The translations under genes and the position numbers were made by a program. A stretch of 64,000 nucleotides of DNA from Arsenicicoccus bolidensis DSM 15745 (lineage in GTDB: Bacteria > Actinomycetota > Actinomycetes > Actinomycetales > Dermatophilaceae): the NCBI RefSeq assembly GCF_000426385.1, contig NZ_AUFG01000001.1, positions 231,511 through 295,510 of the forward strand, in the 5' to 3' direction. Positions 9,387 through 20,336 of this stretch are shown here, in pieces. Under the pieces are notes generated by a model. That model was not told the DNA's origin. It saw nothing but the letters and a program-made list of their open reading frames with translations, and did not search any database. Positions within the stretch are counted from its first letter, which is position 1, and each line of letters opens with the position of its first letter.

Positions 9387-11093
9387 ATGCTGCAGACCGA
9401 CCTGCCCCGCGACTGGTGGGCCTCGGCCGTGGTCTACCAGATCTATCCCCGCAGCTTCGCCGACAGCGACGGCGACGGCGTGGGCGACCTGCGCGGCATC
9501 ATCGGCCGGCTCGACCACCTGCAGCGCCTGGGCGTCGACGTCCTGTGGCTCAGCCCCGTCTATCGCTCGCCCATGGACGACAACGGCTACGACATCAGCG
9601 ACTACCAGGACGTCGACCCGGTGTTCGGGACGTTGGCGGACCTGGACGAGCTGATCGCGGCGGCCCACGAGCGCGGCATACGGCTGCTCATGGACCTGGT
9701 GGTCAACCACACGAGCGACGAGCACCCGTGGTTCCAGGAGGCACGCTCGAGCCGCCACTCGGACAAGCGCGACTGGTACGTCTGGCGCGACGAGCCCAAC
9801 AACTGGGAGTCCTTCTTCTCCGGGTCGGCCTGGGAGCTGGACGAGGCGACGGGTCAGTACTACCTGCACCTGTTCAGCCGCAAGCAGCCGGACCTCAACT
9901 GGGAGAACCCGCAGGTCCGCGAGGCGGTCTACGCGATGATGCGGTGGTGGCTCGCCCGAGGCGTCGACGGCTTCCGGATGGACGTCATCAACCTGATCTC
10001 CAAGGTGCCCGGCCTGCCGGACGGCGAGCAGGCGCCGGGCGAGCCCTTCGGCAACGGATTCCCGCTCGTCGCGTGCGGCCCCCGCCTGGAGGAGTTCCTG
10101 CGGGAGATGAACCGGGAGGTCTTCGCATGCCACCCGGACGCCTACCTGACGGTGGGGGAGATGCCGGGGGTGACCGTCGAGCAGGCCCGGTCCTACACCG
10201 ATCCCGCCAACGCCGAGGTCGACATGGTCTTCCAGTTCGAGCACGTCGACCTCGACGGTGGGCCGGGCGGCAAGTTCGACGTGCAGCCGCTCGACATGGC
10301 GCGGCTGCGCGAGTCGCTCATGCGCTGGCAGGTGGGCCTCGCCGAGACCGGCTGGAACTCGCTCTACTGGGACAATCACGACCAGCCCCGCGCCGTCTCC
10401 CGGTTCGGGGACGACGATCCCGTATGGCGGGAGCGGTCCGCCAAGACGCTGGCCACCGTCCTGCACCTGCTCCGGGGCACGCCGTACATCTACCAGGGCG
10501 AGGAGCTGGGCATGACCAACAGCCCCTTCGCGACCATCGCCGACTTCCGCGACATCGAGTCGCTCAACTACTTCGAGGCGACCCAGCACGGGCACGCCGA
10601 CCCCGAGGCGCTCCTCGAGGGGCTGCGCTACAAGGGCCGCGACAACGCCCGCACCCCGATGCAGTGGGACGACTCGCCGCACGCCGGCTTCACGACCGGG
10701 ACGCCGTGGATCGAGGCCAACCCCGGCTACACCGAGATCAACGCGGCGGCGCAGGTCGACGACCCCACCTCGGTCTTCGCGCACTACCAGCGCCTGATCG
10801 CCCTGCGCCACGCCGACCCCCTGGTCGCGCACGGGTCGATCGAGCCGCTGGCCATGGATCACCCTGACCTGTGGACCTACTCGCGGTCGTATGACGGCGC
10901 GCAGCTGCTCGTCCTGGCGTCGTTCACGCGCGCGCCGCTGCGCGTCCCGGCCGAGCTGCTCGAGGGGTGGGGCGACCTCGAGGACCTGGACCCGGTGCTG
11001 GCCACGAGCGCCGAGGCCCTCGTGCGTGACCCCGACGGGTCCGCCACCCTCGCGGGGTGGGAGTCAGTCGTCCTGCGCCGCGAGGTGCGCTGA
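9387..11093 (+). CDS. GH13 alpha-glucosidase (oligo-1,6-glucosidase / trehalose-6-phosphate hydrolase type)
   Basis: 568 residues with all GH13 conserved regions: DLVVNHTSDEH (region I), GFRMDVINLISK with nucleophile D199 (region II), VGEMPG with acid/base E258 (region III) and YWDNHDQPR with D332 (region IV). The sequence GFRMDVINLISK is typical of the oligo-1,6-glucosidase/TreC branch, which hydrolyses alpha-1,4/1,6 glucosides or trehalose 6-phosphate in the cytoplasm. No signal peptide is present. ATG preceded by GGAGG. Choice between maltose/isomaltose and trehalose-6-phosphate as substrate is not possible here. Confidence 0.9.
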   Translation: MLQTDLPRDWWASAVVYQIYPRSFADSDGDGVGDLRGIIGRLDHLQRLGVDVLWLSPVYRSPMDDNGYDISDYQDVDPVFGTLADLDELIAAAHERGIRLLMDLVVNHTSDEHPWFQEARSSRHSDKRDWYVWRDEPNNWESFFSGSAWELDEATGQYYLHLFSRKQPDLNWENPQVREAVYAMMRWWLARGVDGFRMDVINLISKVPGLPDGEQAPGEPFGNGFPLVACGPRLEEFLREMNREVFACHPDAYLTVGEMPGVTVEQARSYTDPANAEVDMVFQFEHVDLDGGPGGKFDVQPLDMARLRESLMRWQVGLAETGWNSLYWDNHDQPRAVSRFGDDDPVWRERSAKTLATVLHLLRGTPYIYQGEELGMTNSPFATIADFRDIESLNYFEATQHGHADPEALLEGLRYKGRDNARTPMQWDDSPHAGFTTGTPWIEANPGYTEINAAAQVDDPTSVFAHYQRLIALRHADPLVAHGSIEPLAMDHPDLWTYSRSYDGAQLLVLASFTRAPLRVPAELLEGWGDLEDLDPVLATSAEALVRDPDGSATLAGWESVVLRREVR

Positions 11094-11104
11094 GGCTCCC
11101 CGGG

Positions 11105-12031
11105 TCACTCCACCCGGTCGACCGCGAAGGTGTTGCAGGCCTGCAGGCTGCCCTTGGTGTAGCCGGTCATGAACCAGCGCTGGCGCGCCTCGGACGAGCC
11201 GTGCGTCCAGGACTCGGGGTTGACCTGGCCGGAGCCCATCTTGGACTGGATGTTGTCGTCACCGACCGACTTGGCCGCGGACAGGGCCGAGTCGATGTCG
11301 TCCTGCGTCAGCGGCTTCAGGAAGGGCTGACCGTTGGCACCGGGCACGGTCGAGGCGTCCTTGGCCCACATCCCCGCGAGGCAGTCGGCCATGAGCTCGA
11401 CGCGGACGCCGCCGGACTGCGGACCCTGGGGGTCCTGCTGGGCCTTCTGCAGCAGGCCGAGCTGGTTCTGGATGTGGTGGCCGTACTCGTGCGCCACGAC
11501 GTACTCCTGCGCCAGGGCTCCGCTGTCGGCGCCGAAGTCGCGGGTGAGCGTGTTGAAGAAGGACGCGTCGATGTAGACCTTGCGGTCCGACGGGCAGTAG
11601 AAGGGCCCGACCTGGTTGGACGCCGTGCCGCACGCCGACTGGGTGCGACCGTTGTAGAGGCTCATGTTGGCGGTCGTGTAGTTGCGGCCGGCCTGCTCGG
11701 GCAGGACCTTCTTCCAGTACGCCTCGACGGAGTTCTTGGTGCCGATGACGCGGCACTGCACGTCGTTGTTGGCGTCGGCGCCGGTCTTGCACTTGGCGAA
11801 GGCGTCGTCGCTGCCGGACGCCTGGGTCTGCTGGGGGCCGGGCTGGGCACCCATCGAGCCGGGATCGATGTTGGCGCCGCCGCACATGTTGAGCAGCAGC
11901 ACGACGATCAGACCCAGCAGACCGAGGCCACCGCCACCGCCGATGATCATGCCGCCCGGGCTCATGCCCCCGCCGCCGCTGCCCGAGTCGACGCCGGAGG
12001 TGTCGAGCTGGGATCCCTCGTTGAAGCTCAT
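11105..12031 (-). CDS. neutral zinc metallopeptidase, YpfJ/KPN_02809 family
   Basis: 308 residues: a glycine-rich N terminus, one membrane segment (about 29-49) and an external zinc peptidase domain with VVAHEYGHHIQN (H181, E182, H185 as zinc ligands and general base) and a later VELMADCLAGMWA helix carrying the third ligand region. Four cysteines in the outer domain (81, 93, 134, 146) could form disulfides. The ATG follows AGGAGCAAGG. Predicted membrane-anchored peptidase of unknown substrate. Its stop is 11 bp from that of the convergent GH13 gene. Confidence 0.88.
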   Translation of the reverse strand: MSFNEGSQLDTSGVDSGSGGGGMSPGGMIIGGGGGLGLLGLIVVLLLNMCGGANIDPGSMGAQPGPQQTQASGSDDAFAKCKTGADANNDVQCRVIGTKNSVEAYWKKVLPEQAGRNYTTANMSLYNGRTQSACGTASNQVGPFYCPSDRKVYIDASFFNTLTRDFGADSGALAQEYVVAHEYGHHIQNQLGLLQKAQQDPQGPQSGGVRVELMADCLAGMWAKDASTVPGANGQPFLKPLTQDDIDSALSAAKSVGDDNIQSKMGSGQVNPESWTHGSSEARQRWFMTGYTKGSLQACNTFAVDRVE

Positions 12032-12206
12032 CCTTGCTCCTGACTCGTGATCGTCCGCCGCCCTGACGTGGGGGATCGCGTTGGGGGCGGGCCGAAACCT
12101 GCCCGTAGACTAACCCGGTTGCCCCGCGGAGACGGGGCGTTCGGGGGCGGTTCACCGCCGACCTGATACCCACCACCGCACCACCTATCCCGAGGGGCCC
12201 TGCCAC

Positions 12207-13805
<1,599 letters not shown>

Positions 13806-13874
13806 GCCGAGGGCGGCTCGCGCGCGTCGGCCCGGTCCGTGCGGTCGACCGCCGGGCCTGCGACCATCGGGGAC

Positions 13875-15065
13875 ATGCGTTCCTACTGCGCCCTGTATGT
13901 CGACGCCGGCTACCTGCTCTCCTCCAGCGCGACGCGCGTCACCGGCACCTCGCTGCGGGGAGGCGTCCGCGTCGACCACCAGGCGCTCATCGAGCGGTTG
14001 CTGGCGCAGGTCGAGGACGACAGCGGGCTCCCGCTCCTGCGCGTCAACTGGTACGACTCCGGCGGGAACGTCAACGGCGCCCCCAGCTCGTCGCAGCTCG
14101 CCATCGGCATGCTGCCGCGGGTCAAGCTGCGGCTCGGGCGGCTGTCGCCGGCGGGAGAGCAGAAGGGCGTCGACCTGCGCCTCGGCCTGGACCTGGTGAC
14201 GCACGCCCGCAACCGGATCGTCGACGTGATGTATCTCCTCTGCGGTGACGACGACCTGACCGAGGCCGTCGAGGAGGCCCAGGGGCACGGGGTGCAGGTC
14301 ATCCTCGTCGGGGTGCCGGACGCGGAGGGTCGCCCGCACGCGGTGGCCCGGCACCTGCAGCGCGAGGCCGACGGCCTGATCCTCGTGGACACCGCCGCGA
14401 TCGACGACACCGTCCATCGGGCCCCGCCGTTCGAGCCCCGACCGGCGGCCGCGGGGCCGGTCCCTGATCCGGCCCTTGATCCGATCCCTGATCCGATCCA
14501 TGATCCGACCCCCGGCCCGATCCCCGGCCCTGGTCACGTCCCCGACCAGGTCGCCGCCTCGACGGAGGCCCCCTGCCCCTCGCCGGCCGACCTCGCCGCG
14601 CGCCCCCGGCCCGCCGGCGGGACAGCTCCGAGCCACACCTCCACGTCCTCGAGCTCCTCGACGTCCACGGCCTCTCCGATGTCTTCGACGTCTCCGACGT
14701 CCCCCACGTCCCCGACGCCTTCGCGAGCGGCGTCCCCCGACGTGGCCCGCTCGTCCCTCGTCTACTCCTCGACCACGGGGCGGTCCTCCGAGCCGCACCT
14801 CCCCGCGCCCCTGGAGGCGACCCCGGAGCAGATCGAGGAGGTATGCCGCAGCGTCATCCGCACCTGGCGCGCCTCCGCCACCGAGGCCCAGCACCAGGCG
14901 TTGTTCGCGGGGCGGCCGACCATCCCCTCCGACGTCGACCGGGCGCTGCTCATGGACCTGTCCGCCCGGCTCGGCGTCTACGAGATCATCGAGTCCGACC
15001 GGCTCACCCTGAGGCACCGCTTCTGGGACGTCGCCGAGGAGCTGGTCGGGAGGACGACCTCATGA
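13875..15065 (+). CDS. NYN-domain protein with C-terminal helical domain
   Basis: 396 residues. The N-terminal NYN (PIN-like nuclease) domain has the acidic set YVDAGY, KGVDLRLGLD and LCGDDDLTEAV, typical of predicted RNases. A long linker (about 180-300) is low complexity: DP-rich repeats encoded by gatccgatccctgatccg-like tandem DNA near 14463-14530, then a Ser/Thr/Pro-rich tract. The C terminus (about 310-396) is a compact helical domain of the type often attached to NYN proteins. Start ATG 13875 is chosen because the domain begins there. Its stop overlaps the next start as ATGA, so the two are co-translated. Confidence 0.75.
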   Translation: MRSYCALYVDAGYLLSSSATRVTGTSLRGGVRVDHQALIERLLAQVEDDSGLPLLRVNWYDSGGNVNGAPSSSQLAIGMLPRVKLRLGRLSPAGEQKGVDLRLGLDLVTHARNRIVDVMYLLCGDDDLTEAVEEAQGHGVQVILVGVPDAEGRPHAVARHLQREADGLILVDTAAIDDTVHRAPPFEPRPAAAGPVPDPALDPIPDPIHDPTPGPIPGPGHVPDQVAASTEAPCPSPADLAARPRPAGGTAPSHTSTSSSSSTSTASPMSSTSPTSPTSPTPSRAASPDVARSSLVYSSTTGRSSEPHLPAPLEATPEQIEEVCRSVIRTWRASATEAQHQALFAGRPTIPSDVDRALLMDLSARLGVYEIIESDRLTLRHRFWDVAEELVGRTTS

Positions 15066-16327
15066 CCGAGCTGCCCACCCTCGACGCCCTGGACCAGCGC
15101 ATCCTCGGCAGCCTGCTCGAGAAGCAGGTCACCGTCCCCGCCGGCTACCCGCTGACCCTCAACGCGCTGCGCGGCGCCTGCAACCAGTCGAGCAGCCGCG
15201 ACCCCGTGACCGACTACGACGACCCGACCCTCGAGGAGCGGATCCGCGAGCTCAAGGGCCGCGGGCTGGTGCGGGTCGTCTGGGCCGGCAAGGGCTCCCG
15301 CACCCTGAAGCACCACGAGCTGCTGAGCGAGGTGCACGGGCTCGCCCCGGACGAGCGCGCCCTCGTCACGGTCCTGCTGCTGCGCGGGCCGCAGGCGGCG
15401 GGCGAGCTGCGGACCCGCACCGAGCGCCTGCACCCCTTCGCCGACCGCACGGAGGTGGAGGAGTGCCTCGCGCGACTGTCCCGCCGGCCCGAGCCGCTCG
15501 TCGCCCAGCTGGAGCGTCGGCCGGGGCAGCACGACCCGCGGTGGACGCACCTGCTGGGCCCGGCCCCCACCGCTGTAGCCACGCCCCCGAGCTCGTCCGG
15601 GGACGACGCCATACGGGGGAGCGGTCGCGGGACCGCGGGCCCGGCCCAGGCCGCGGTCGACCTGGAGGTGGTCCTGCGGGACGGCCGCGAGGCGCGGGAC
15701 GCACGCGTGCTCGCCGCCTACGACGACGTCGCGGAGGACTACGCGCGCGAGCTCTCCGACGAGCTCGCCCACAAGCCGTTCGACCGCTGGCTGCTGGCGC
15801 GCATCGGCGAGGAGGCCGACGGCGGACCGGTGCTCGACGTCGGCTGCGGCCCGGGGCACGTCACCGCGGCCCTCGCCGTGGCCGGCGCGCAGGCCCACGG
15901 GCTGGACGTCTCGCCGCGCATGGTCGAGCTGGCCCGGGACGCGCACCCCGACCTGACCTTCGACGTCGGCGACCTCAGGCGCGTCCTGCGCCCGCCGGCC
16001 GCCGACGGCTGGGCCGCCGTCGTGGCGTGGTACTCCCTCGTCCACCTCGCGCCCTCCGAGCTGCCGGACGCCCTCGGCGGCCTGGCCCGGACCCTGCGTC
16101 CCGGCGGGCTGCTCGCCCTCGCGACCCACGTGGGCGTCGAGGTGCGCCACCACGACGAGTGGTGGGGCCACCCGGTCGACCTGGACTTCGCGCTCCACGA
16201 CCCGGGCCGTGTCCTCGCGGCGGTGCAGGCCGCCGGGCTGCGCGTCGAGGAGCGCTATGTGCGAGGCCCGCTGGCCGACGTGGAGGTCGGCACCGACCGC
16301 CTCTACGTCCTCGCCCGCCGCACCTGA
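15062..16327 (+). CDS. DUF480/YceH protein fused to a SAM-dependent methyltransferase
   Basis: 421 residues. Residues 1-165 are a YceH/DUF480 tandem winged-helix domain (LDQRILGSLLEKQ, then LNALRGACNQSSSRDPV). After a short Pro/Ser linker, residues about 215-421 form a class I methyltransferase with motif I VLDVGCGPGHV and motif II-IV-like WAAVVAWYSLVHL. Starts by ATGA overlap with the NYN gene, which suggests a functional link between predicted RNase and methyltransferase. The methyl acceptor is unknown. Confidence 0.8.
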   Translation: MTELPTLDALDQRILGSLLEKQVTVPAGYPLTLNALRGACNQSSSRDPVTDYDDPTLEERIRELKGRGLVRVVWAGKGSRTLKHHELLSEVHGLAPDERALVTVLLLRGPQAAGELRTRTERLHPFADRTEVEECLARLSRRPEPLVAQLERRPGQHDPRWTHLLGPAPTAVATPPSSSGDDAIRGSGRGTAGPAQAAVDLEVVLRDGREARDARVLAAYDDVAEDYARELSDELAHKPFDRWLLARIGEEADGGPVLDVGCGPGHVTAALAVAGAQAHGLDVSPRMVELARDAHPDLTFDVGDLRRVLRPPAADGWAAVVAWYSLVHLAPSELPDALGGLARTLRPGGLLALATHVGVEVRHHDEWWGHPVDLDFALHDPGRVLAAVQAAGLRVEERYVRGPLADVEVGTDRLYVLARRT

Positions 16328-16651
16328 CCCTCTGACCCTCTGACCCACCTCCTGGCGCCGCAGCTGCTCGTGATCGAGGTCCTGTCCGTCCTGCGCGGAT
16401 GGTCGGCGAGTGGCCAGCTGCCCGCGGCCCGAGCCGGCGCGGCCGTCGATCGGCTGCGTGCCCTCCCCATCACCTACGTCGACCTGCCGCCCCTGGCTTC
16501 GGCCGTGTGGCCGCTCCGTCACGACGTGACCCCGTACGCCGCGGCGTTCGTCGTCGTTGCGGCGGGGGCGGCGGCCGCCCCGCCGGTGACGGCCGACCGA
16601 CGGGTGGCCCGGGCCGTCGGCTCGCAGGTCGACGTGATCGTCGTCGAGTGA
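16328..16651 (+). pseudogene. N-terminally truncated PIN-domain (VapC-like) toxin remnant
   Basis: In the same frame as, and immediately after, the stop of the methyltransferase gene. The text LLAPQLLVIEVLSVLRG followed by YAAAFVVVAAG and VTADRRVARAVG aligns with the middle and end of VapC-type PIN domains. About 35 N-terminal residues, including the first catalytic aspartate, are missing, and the DAAY-like motif has decayed (PYAAAF). A GTG at 16370 could start a 93-residue product, but it could not be an active nuclease. No antitoxin gene remains beside it. Confidence 0.6.
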
Positions 16652-16696
16652 CCGACGGCCGGCTGAGATCCCACCGAGGTGGCCAGGTGCCAGCGC

Positions 16697-16702
16697 TAGG
16701 GT
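16697..16702 (+). promoter_or_regulatory. -10 element TAGGGT of a leaderless promoter
   Basis: TAGGGT lies 6 nt before the ATG at 16709, with no Shine-Dalgarno between, so transcription would begin at the start codon. Confidence 0.55.
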
Positions 16703-16708
16703 CTGGGC

Positions 16709-17488
16709 ATGACTGATCACCCGCACCTACGCGTCACCGTCGACGACAGCCGGCAGGTCCTCACCGTCACCCTGGCCAACGCCGAGGAGCGCAACGCGCA
16801 GACACCGTCCCTGTGGCGCGCCCTGGCGGCGGCGGGGGAGGCGGTGGGCGACGACATACGGGTCGTCGTGCTGCGGGCCGAGGGCACCAGCTTCTCCGCG
16901 GGGCTGCACCGGGGCATGCTCTCCCCGGCCGGTATGCCGGGCGAGCCGCACCTCGTGGCCACCGCCACGAGCGCTCCCGCCGACACGGCGGAGATGATCG
17001 CGGGCTTCCAGCGGGCGTTCCGGGTGTGGCAGGAGATGCCGCAGGTCGTCGTCGCGGCGGTGCACGGGCACGCCATCGGGGCGGGCTTCCAGCTGGCCCT
17101 GGCCGCCGACCTGAGGGTGCTCGCCGACGACGCCCAGCTGGCCATGCGGGAGACGAGCCTCGGCCTGGTGCCGGACCTCGCCGGCACGCGACCGCTGGTG
17201 GCCTGCGTCGGCTACGCTCGGGCGCTGGAGATCTGCGCCACCGGGCGGTTCGTGGGGGCGGCCGAGGCGACCGCGATCGGCCTGGCCACCGTGGCCGTGC
17301 CGCGCGCCGAGCTCGACGCCACCACCGACGACCTCGTCCAGGCCCTGCTCGAGGCCCCGGCCGGCGCCCTGCGCGAGCTCAAGCCGCTGCTGCGGTCCGC
17401 GACCGAGGGGTCGGCGCAGGACCAGCTGCGGCACGAGCGCGAGGCGCAGGTGCGCCGGCTCGGCGCCCTGGCGCAGGGGCAGCCGTGA
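16709..17488 (+). CDS. enoyl-CoA hydratase/isomerase family protein
   Basis: 259 residues of crotonase fold: GTSFSAGLHRGML matches the first oxyanion-hole loop and HGHAIGAGFQLALAADLR the second, with a downstream MRETSLGLVPDLAGT segment where catalytic residues lie. The glutamates of a true hydratase are not clearly placed (the second loop is followed by E in METS-like MRETS), so isomerase or hydratase activity on an acyl-CoA is open. It stands alone ahead of an ABC exporter gene and is probably read from its own leaderless promoter. Confidence 0.85.
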   Translation: MTDHPHLRVTVDDSRQVLTVTLANAEERNAQTPSLWRALAAAGEAVGDDIRVVVLRAEGTSFSAGLHRGMLSPAGMPGEPHLVATATSAPADTAEMIAGFQRAFRVWQEMPQVVVAAVHGHAIGAGFQLALAADLRVLADDAQLAMRETSLGLVPDLAGTRPLVACVGYARALEICATGRFVGAAEATAIGLATVAVPRAELDATTDDLVQALLEAPAGALRELKPLLRSATEGSAQDQLRHEREAQVRRLGALAQGQP

Positions 17489-17602
17489 GGACACCTGGTA
17501 CGACTGCTGTGACGATTGCTGCGAGCACGACGGACCTGGCAGCCGCCAGACCTGACCGGCGGGCGCCGGCCTGACCGACCACCGACACGAGAGGACCGGC
17601 GC

Positions 17603-19471
17603 ATGAGCGGACCCGGCATGGGCAACTGGCAGATGATGCGGTCCCTCACCAAGGACTCCTCGGTCAAGGACCGCCGCCTCGCGCCCGGCACCGCCCGTCG
17701 CGTCGTCGGCTACGCCGACCGCTACCGCGGCCAGATCGCTGTCTTCCTCGTCCTCATCCTCATCGACGCGGCCCTCGTGGTCGCGACCCCGTTGCTGCTC
17801 GGCAAGGTCGTCGACGACGGCGTCATCCCGGGCAACCGCTCGGTCGTGATCACCATCGCGATCGTCCTCGCCGGCCTCGCCCTCGTCGACGCCGCGCTGG
17901 CCCTGGTGCAGCGGTGGTTCTCGGCCCGCATCGGCGAGGGCCTCATTTACGACCTGCGCACCCAGGTGTTCGGGCACGTCCTGGACCAGCCGATCGCGTT
18001 CTTCACCCGCGCCCAGACCGGCGCCCTCGTCACCCGGCTCAACTCCGACGTCATCGGCGCGCAGTCGGCGTTCACCTCGATCCTGTCGACGACCGTGAGC
18101 AACCTCGTGTCGGTCGTCTTCATCGTCGCCGCCATGGCCTCGAAGTCCTGGGTCCTCACCCTCGCCGCCCTCGCCCTGCTCCCGGTCTTCATGCTGCCCG
18201 CGCGGGTGATGGGGCGCCGGCTGGCCGGGCTGCAGCACGAGTCGATGGGGCTCAACGCCGAGCTGGGCACACGCATGACCGAGCGGTTCAACGTCGCCGG
18301 GGCCCTGCTGGTCAAGCTGTTCGGCCGCCCGCGGGACGAGTCGCAGCAGTATGCCGACCGCGCCGCCCAGGTCCGCGACATCGGCATCCGCATCGCGCTC
18401 AACCGCACGTTCTTCTTCACCGGGCTGACCTTCGTCGCGGCCCTGGCCACGGCCGTCGTCTACGGCATCGGCGGGCTCATGGCCATCGACGGCTCGCTGT
18501 CCGTGGGCGCCCTGCTCGCCCTCGCGGCGCTGCTGAGCCGGCTCTACGGCCCCCTCACCCAGCTGTCCAACGTCCGCGTCGACGTCATGACCGCCCTGGT
18601 CAGCTTCGAGCGCGTCTTCGAGGTCCTCGACCTGCAGCCCCTCGTGCGCGAGGTCGAGCACCCGCGGGCCATCCCCGACGAGGCGGTGTCGGTGGAGCTC
18701 GACGACGTCGTCTTCCGCTACCCCTCGGCCGACGAGATCTCCCTGGAGTCGCTCGAGCAGGGCGGCGCGACGGGCGACCGGGCCTCGGGCGGGCCTGTCC
18801 TGCAAGGCGTCTCGTTCCGGGTCGAGCCCGGCCAGCTGGTCGCCCTCGTCGGGCCCAGCGGCGCCGGCAAGACGACGATCACGTCGCTGGTCGCCCGTCT
18901 CTACGACCCCACGACGGGCACCGTGCGGATCGGGGGCATCGACCTGCGCGAGGCGTCCTTCGACTCCCTGCACGACGTCGTCGGCATGGTCACCCAGGAG
19001 GCCCACCTCTTCCACGACACCATCCGCGCCAACCTCGACTACGCCCGCCCCGGCGTGACCGACGACGACGTATGGCGCGCCCTGCGGGCGGCCCAGGTCG
19101 CCTCGCTGGTGGAGTCCCTGCCGGAGGGTCTGGACACGGTGGTCGGCGACCGCGGCCACCGCCTCTCCGGTGGGGAGAAGCAGCGCCTCGCCATCGCCCG
19201 CCTGCTGCTCAAGGGCCCCGGCCTCGTGATCCTGGACGAGGCCACCGCCCACCTGGACAGCGAGTCCGAGGCCGCCGTGCAGCGAGCCCTCGACAGCGCG
19301 CTGCACGGCCGCACCGCCATGGTCATCGCGCACCGCCTCTCGACCGTGCGCGGCGCCGACCTGATCCTCGTCGTCGACGGCGGCCGCATCGTCCAGCAGG
19401 GCACCCACGCCGAGCTCCTCGCGCGCGGTGGGCTCTACGCCGAGCTCTATCGCACCCAGTTCACCGACTGA
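17603..19471 (+). CDS. ABC exporter, fused permease and ATPase
   Basis: 622 residues: a type IV ABC exporter half with six membrane segments (about 40-320) followed by a nucleotide-binding domain with Walker A GPSGAGKTT, signature LSGGEKQR, Walker B VILDEATAHLD and switch VIAHRLST. It would act as a homodimer or with another half transporter. Start chosen at MSGPGMGNW, preceded by GAGAGGA; the longer open frame upstream has no ribosome site. Substrate unknown. Confidence 0.88.
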   Translation: MSGPGMGNWQMMRSLTKDSSVKDRRLAPGTARRVVGYADRYRGQIAVFLVLILIDAALVVATPLLLGKVVDDGVIPGNRSVVITIAIVLAGLALVDAALALVQRWFSARIGEGLIYDLRTQVFGHVLDQPIAFFTRAQTGALVTRLNSDVIGAQSAFTSILSTTVSNLVSVVFIVAAMASKSWVLTLAALALLPVFMLPARVMGRRLAGLQHESMGLNAELGTRMTERFNVAGALLVKLFGRPRDESQQYADRAAQVRDIGIRIALNRTFFFTGLTFVAALATAVVYGIGGLMAIDGSLSVGALLALAALLSRLYGPLTQLSNVRVDVMTALVSFERVFEVLDLQPLVREVEHPRAIPDEAVSVELDDVVFRYPSADEISLESLEQGGATGDRASGGPVLQGVSFRVEPGQLVALVGPSGAGKTTITSLVARLYDPTTGTVRIGGIDLREASFDSLHDVVGMVTQEAHLFHDTIRANLDYARPGVTDDDVWRALRAAQVASLVESLPEGLDTVVGDRGHRLSGGEKQRLAIARLLLKGPGLVILDEATAHLDSESEAAVQRALDSALHGRTAMVIAHRLSTVRGADLILVVDGGRIVQQGTHAELLARGGLYAELYRTQFTD

Positions 19472-19502
19472 CGCCGCCGGCACCGATCGCGACGGCGTCC
19501 GG

Positions 19503-20336
19503 TCAGAGGCGCGGGAAGCGGTAGACGTCGCACACGTGCGGCACCGTGACCGGCCGCTCGTCGAGCCCGCCGCAGTGCGCCTCGACGTACTCCGCCACGC
19601 GCCTCGCCAGCTCCGCGCGGCGGTCGGCGTCCAGCGCCAGGTAGTACGACCGCGTCGTGACCTGCCCGGCCAGGCCGCGCGCCGTCGTCTCGAAGCCCCA
19701 GGGATGGTCGTGGTGCTCACCCTCGCCGAAGGCCGCACGTGATACGAGCGCCGCCGACTCCGACCGCGGCTCGTAGCCGCCCTCCATCGAGTGCATCGTC
19801 TGGTTGAGCCCCGCCACCCAGGGCACCCGCAGGTCCATGACGTTCCACACGAGCATCAGCCGTCCACCGGGTCGCAGCAGGCGCGCGGCCTCGCGCGACG
19901 CCGCCTCCGGATCCACCCAGTGCCACGCCGCGGCATACGTGACCACGTCGGCGCACGCGTCCGGCAGACCGGTCGCCTCTCCCGTGCCCACCCTGGCCTC
20001 GACCTGCCCGTGTGCCACCCGCAGCGGCCCCAGCATGTCCTCGCTGGGGTCGACGGCCACCACGTGGTGCCCGAGCCCGAGCATGACCTCGGTCAGCTTG
20101 CCGGTGCCGGCGCCCACGTCGACGACGTCGCACGGGGTCGTCCCCACGCCCCAGGCCACCGCCTCGCGGGGATACGCCGGCCGCAGCGAGGCATAGCGCG
20201 CCCCGCCCTCGGCAAAGGTCGCCTCCAGCCGCTCCCGGTGCGCCCTCGCCTCGGCGGCAGAGCCGTCGTTGCCGTCGGCACCATCGACAGCAGGCTCGGC
20301 ACCAGGCTCGTCAGCAGCCGCGCGCCCGTCGTTCAT
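19503..20336 (-). CDS. class I SAM-dependent methyltransferase
   Basis: 277 residues with motif I VVDVGAGTGKL, motif II VVAVDPSEDM and the Methyltransf_11-type AAAWHWVDPEAASREAARLLRPGG stretch split over residues about 140-165 (I quote only family landmarks). It is a small-molecule methyltransferase of unknown substrate. Its ATG overlaps the SURF1 stop as ATGA, so the pair is co-translated. The N-terminal 30 residues are acidic low complexity. Confidence 0.83.
   Translation of the reverse strand: MNDGRAAADEPGAEPAVDGADGNDGSAAEARAHRERLEATFAEGGARYASLRPAYPREAVAWGVGTTPCDVVDVGAGTGKLTEVMLGLGHHVVAVDPSEDMLGPLRVAHGQVEARVGTGEATGLPDACADVVTYAAAWHWVDPEAASREAARLLRPGGRLMLVWNVMDLRVPWVAGLNQTMHSMEGGYEPRSESAALVSRAAFGEGEHHDHPWGFETTARGLAGQVTTRSYYLALDADRRAELARRVAEYVEAHCGGLDERPVTVPHVCDVYRFPRL

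Noticed and set aside
16328..16369. Stop-codon readthrough making a methyltransferase-PIN fusion
   Set aside because: The PIN part lacks its catalytic start and the upstream protein is complete; a deletion remnant is simpler.
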